64,000 bases of DNA. Origin: Owenia fusiformis. Lineage: Eukaryota; Annelida; Polychaeta; Sabellida; Oweniidae. Of this stretch, positions 62,366-64,000 are shown one piece after another (within the stretch, counting starts at the first letter, position 1; every line of letters begins with the position of its first letter). Both the position numbers and the translations under genes were made by a program. Under the pieces are notes generated by a model that was not told the origin of the DNA, ran no database searches, and saw only the letters and a program-made list of their open reading frames with translations. Location of the stretch: the NCBI GenBank assembly GCA_903813345.2, contig CAIIXF020000010.1, positions 32,270,425 to 32,334,424 on the forward strand, in the 5' to 3' direction.

Positions 62366-64000
62366 ATGGAATGTTTGACGACCATTACTGATAAGTTACA
62401 ACCAAATTTCTTCTCGGTCTGTGGATTTCTTCTAAACATTTTGATCATTCCACGAATCGGGATCACGGTTGTTGCTCACACTCTACTTTTCAACGAGGGG
62501 AACTTTCTTTGCTTCTTGAACATCACATCTGGTCAGTACTCAGACGACGCCCAAACAAACTTCAACCAACGCTGTCATAATGCATTTGCTTCAAAATGGC
62601 CGCCATATGTTCATTGGTACACACAATTAGTGTTGACAATTTTCATTTTGAGTTGCTTCTATTTTCCATGTTGGTGGACTGTAGAGCATAAAAAGCCATT
62701 AGACAAACTGCAAGCAAATCGTGACAAGTATAATAGATCAATAGGAAAAGTTCCTTGGATATATCTTGCCCAGACCGCTGCACGAACAGCTGTTGAATTT
62801 ATCTTTACCGTTTCCCAGGTTGCCTTATATGGCTTCCAGATCCCAAGTAGATATGTTTGTTCAGTTGACAATGACACAATACCATGTGATAATCTCAAGG
62901 TAACTGGAAAAGTTGGCCTTTTTGTTGCTATGTTTCTCCTGTCTCTACTCGTGATAGGCTTGCTGATTGCTGATTTATACAGAACAATTCAAAAGTTTTT
63001 GAAAGGCAGTGAACTATCGCTCTTACCAGTGCTTTGTAACGAAGGTAAGAAATTATGTATTATGCAGAAGCATTCAAATTCTCGTAGTTTCATTTCCCTT
63101 TCTAGTATTTATAATATTGTAAGGTTGTATCATGATTTCTGTATTTTCTAAATGTTATTATATATATTGATCGTTCCTCTATTGCAAATCAGCCTCATTA
63201 TTTATTCTACCAAAAGTAAGCTTAATTATTCATTTTGTTTCACTAAAAAAAATAATATAAAAACATATACAAATATTTCTCAAATTAAGTTGTTACCTGA
63301 TTCAAACGATGTGTAATTTTTTCAGATTTTTTCGTAAACAGGTTTAAAAGAAAACAATGTTGAATATAGTTTACCAAATCATAATAGTACCAATCCAAAT
63401 GTTATAGTAATTAATAAATAATCTGACTTATTGGTTCTTTAAGTGGATCATTATAAAACGATTTGTAATATTACTTCAGGCCAAAAATACAGCCCTATAT
63501 CCACAAGCGCACCTGAACCTGTAGCAGATTTCTTCAAATGTGAAAACTACACAAAGTTGGAAAAGAAACTAGGTGATCAAGACTTGGTTGTCTTAACAGG
63601 TGAGTGAACAAGAAAATGACAATTCTAAAGAGTATAAAACCAGATTAAACAAAATAAGTTTTTTCATGTTTATATACATGTACATGTAATTGAAATTATA
63701 ATTACCACAATCTGACATATGGAGAGCATTATAATTACCATATATCCCAGATGAACATTTTGCTTAATACAAAGGAAATTTTGCAAGATAGACAACTCTT
63801 AACAATCGTCTGGGATGAAACAATAACTTTTTAATTTTGACAAAGATACCATATTTTAACATATCTTGTTTATATTAAAGGGACAATGACGGATATAGCT
63901 ATGAGGAAAGCTTTCTGAATTACATTACAGTCGTACTACAATATTTTTGCTCAAAACAATCTATTCGATACCTGTTATCTGAAATGCCTAAAAGTTCAGG
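62366..64000 (+). CDS. Gene D: connexin-like channel plus STAND linker exon, continuing past the window
   Basis: Exon 1 coding runs from ATG 62366 to 63044 (226 codons plus one base); a 5'UTR acceptor is at 62295. It encodes four membrane spans with the loop-cysteine plan of genes B and C (LCFLNIT...QRC in E1; YVCSVDNDTIPC in E2; NLKVTGK before TM4), but a longer cytoplasmic loop of about 30 residues. Exon 2 (63480-63599, phase 1 to phase 1) encodes the same linker as gene B (C-E-N-Y-T-K-L-E-K-K-L, ending VVLTG), which in gene B leads directly into Walker A. So the next exon, beyond the window, is expected to be a STAND ATPase; this is inferred. The window's last bases, TTCAG|G, could be its acceptor, but cannot be judged. 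ATG 62366 is chosen over the in-frame GTG 62348 by alignment to genes B and C. Confidence 0.82.

Overview
The window is animal nuclear DNA: AT-rich, with genes split by GT/AG introns, non-LTR and Ty3/Gypsy retrotransposons, many TIR and foldback DNA elements, and mini- and microsatellites. The repeat style (GGAC microsatellites, CAGGGTGTCC-type inverted repeats) and the STING/STAND immune content suggest a marine lophotrochozoan, possibly a mollusc. The species cannot be fixed from the sequence.

The main content is a same-strand (+) cluster of at least three, probably four, related genes. Three start with the same exon, which encodes a four-pass membrane module resembling chordate connexins (TM1-E1-TM2-short loop-TM3-E2-TM4, with two Cys per extracellular loop). 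What follows that exon differs. Gene B (12932-19574) joins it to an NB-ARC-like STAND ATPase with Walker A, Walker B, GLPL-like and MHD-like motifs, followed by a TPR-like helical tail. Gene C (34978-39761) joins it to a STING ligand-binding domain that keeps the main cyclic-dinucleotide contact residues. Gene D (62366 to beyond the window) has the membrane exon and the same linker exon as gene B, leading towards an expected STAND exon. Gene A (2-4160) is the 3' exon of another STAND-TPR member whose front lies upstream of the window. All module boundaries are phase 1, so the parts can be exchanged without frame damage. I infer a family of sensor-coupled large-pore channels in which a nucleotide-switch ATPase or a cyclic-dinucleotide receptor controls a connexin-like pore. 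I know of no described fusion of this kind, and connexins are generally regarded as chordate-restricted.

Layout: 1-4.2 kb, gene A tail split by a 5'-truncated LINE; 4.2-12.4 kb, repeats, including a 3.65-kb TIR element filled with a large palindrome; 12.9-19.6 kb, gene B; 19.6-24.2 kb, MITEs and foldbacks; 24.2-25.0 kb, a frameshifted intronless SIR2-like gene on the minus strand; 25.4-27.7 kb, two more inverted-repeat elements; 28.8-29.8 kb, a 19-bp minisatellite; 29.8-32.5 kb, a class A GPCR pseudogene split at its E/DRY motif by a 1.84-kb TIR element; 33.5-34.9 kb, a foldback element; 35.0-39.8 kb, gene C; 39.76-48.69 kb, a young minus-strand Ty3/Gypsy-type element inserted four codons before gene C's ancestral stop; 48.7-62.3 kb, mostly gene-poor, with small repeats and one doubtful two-exon gene; 62.3-64.0 kb, the 5' part of gene D.
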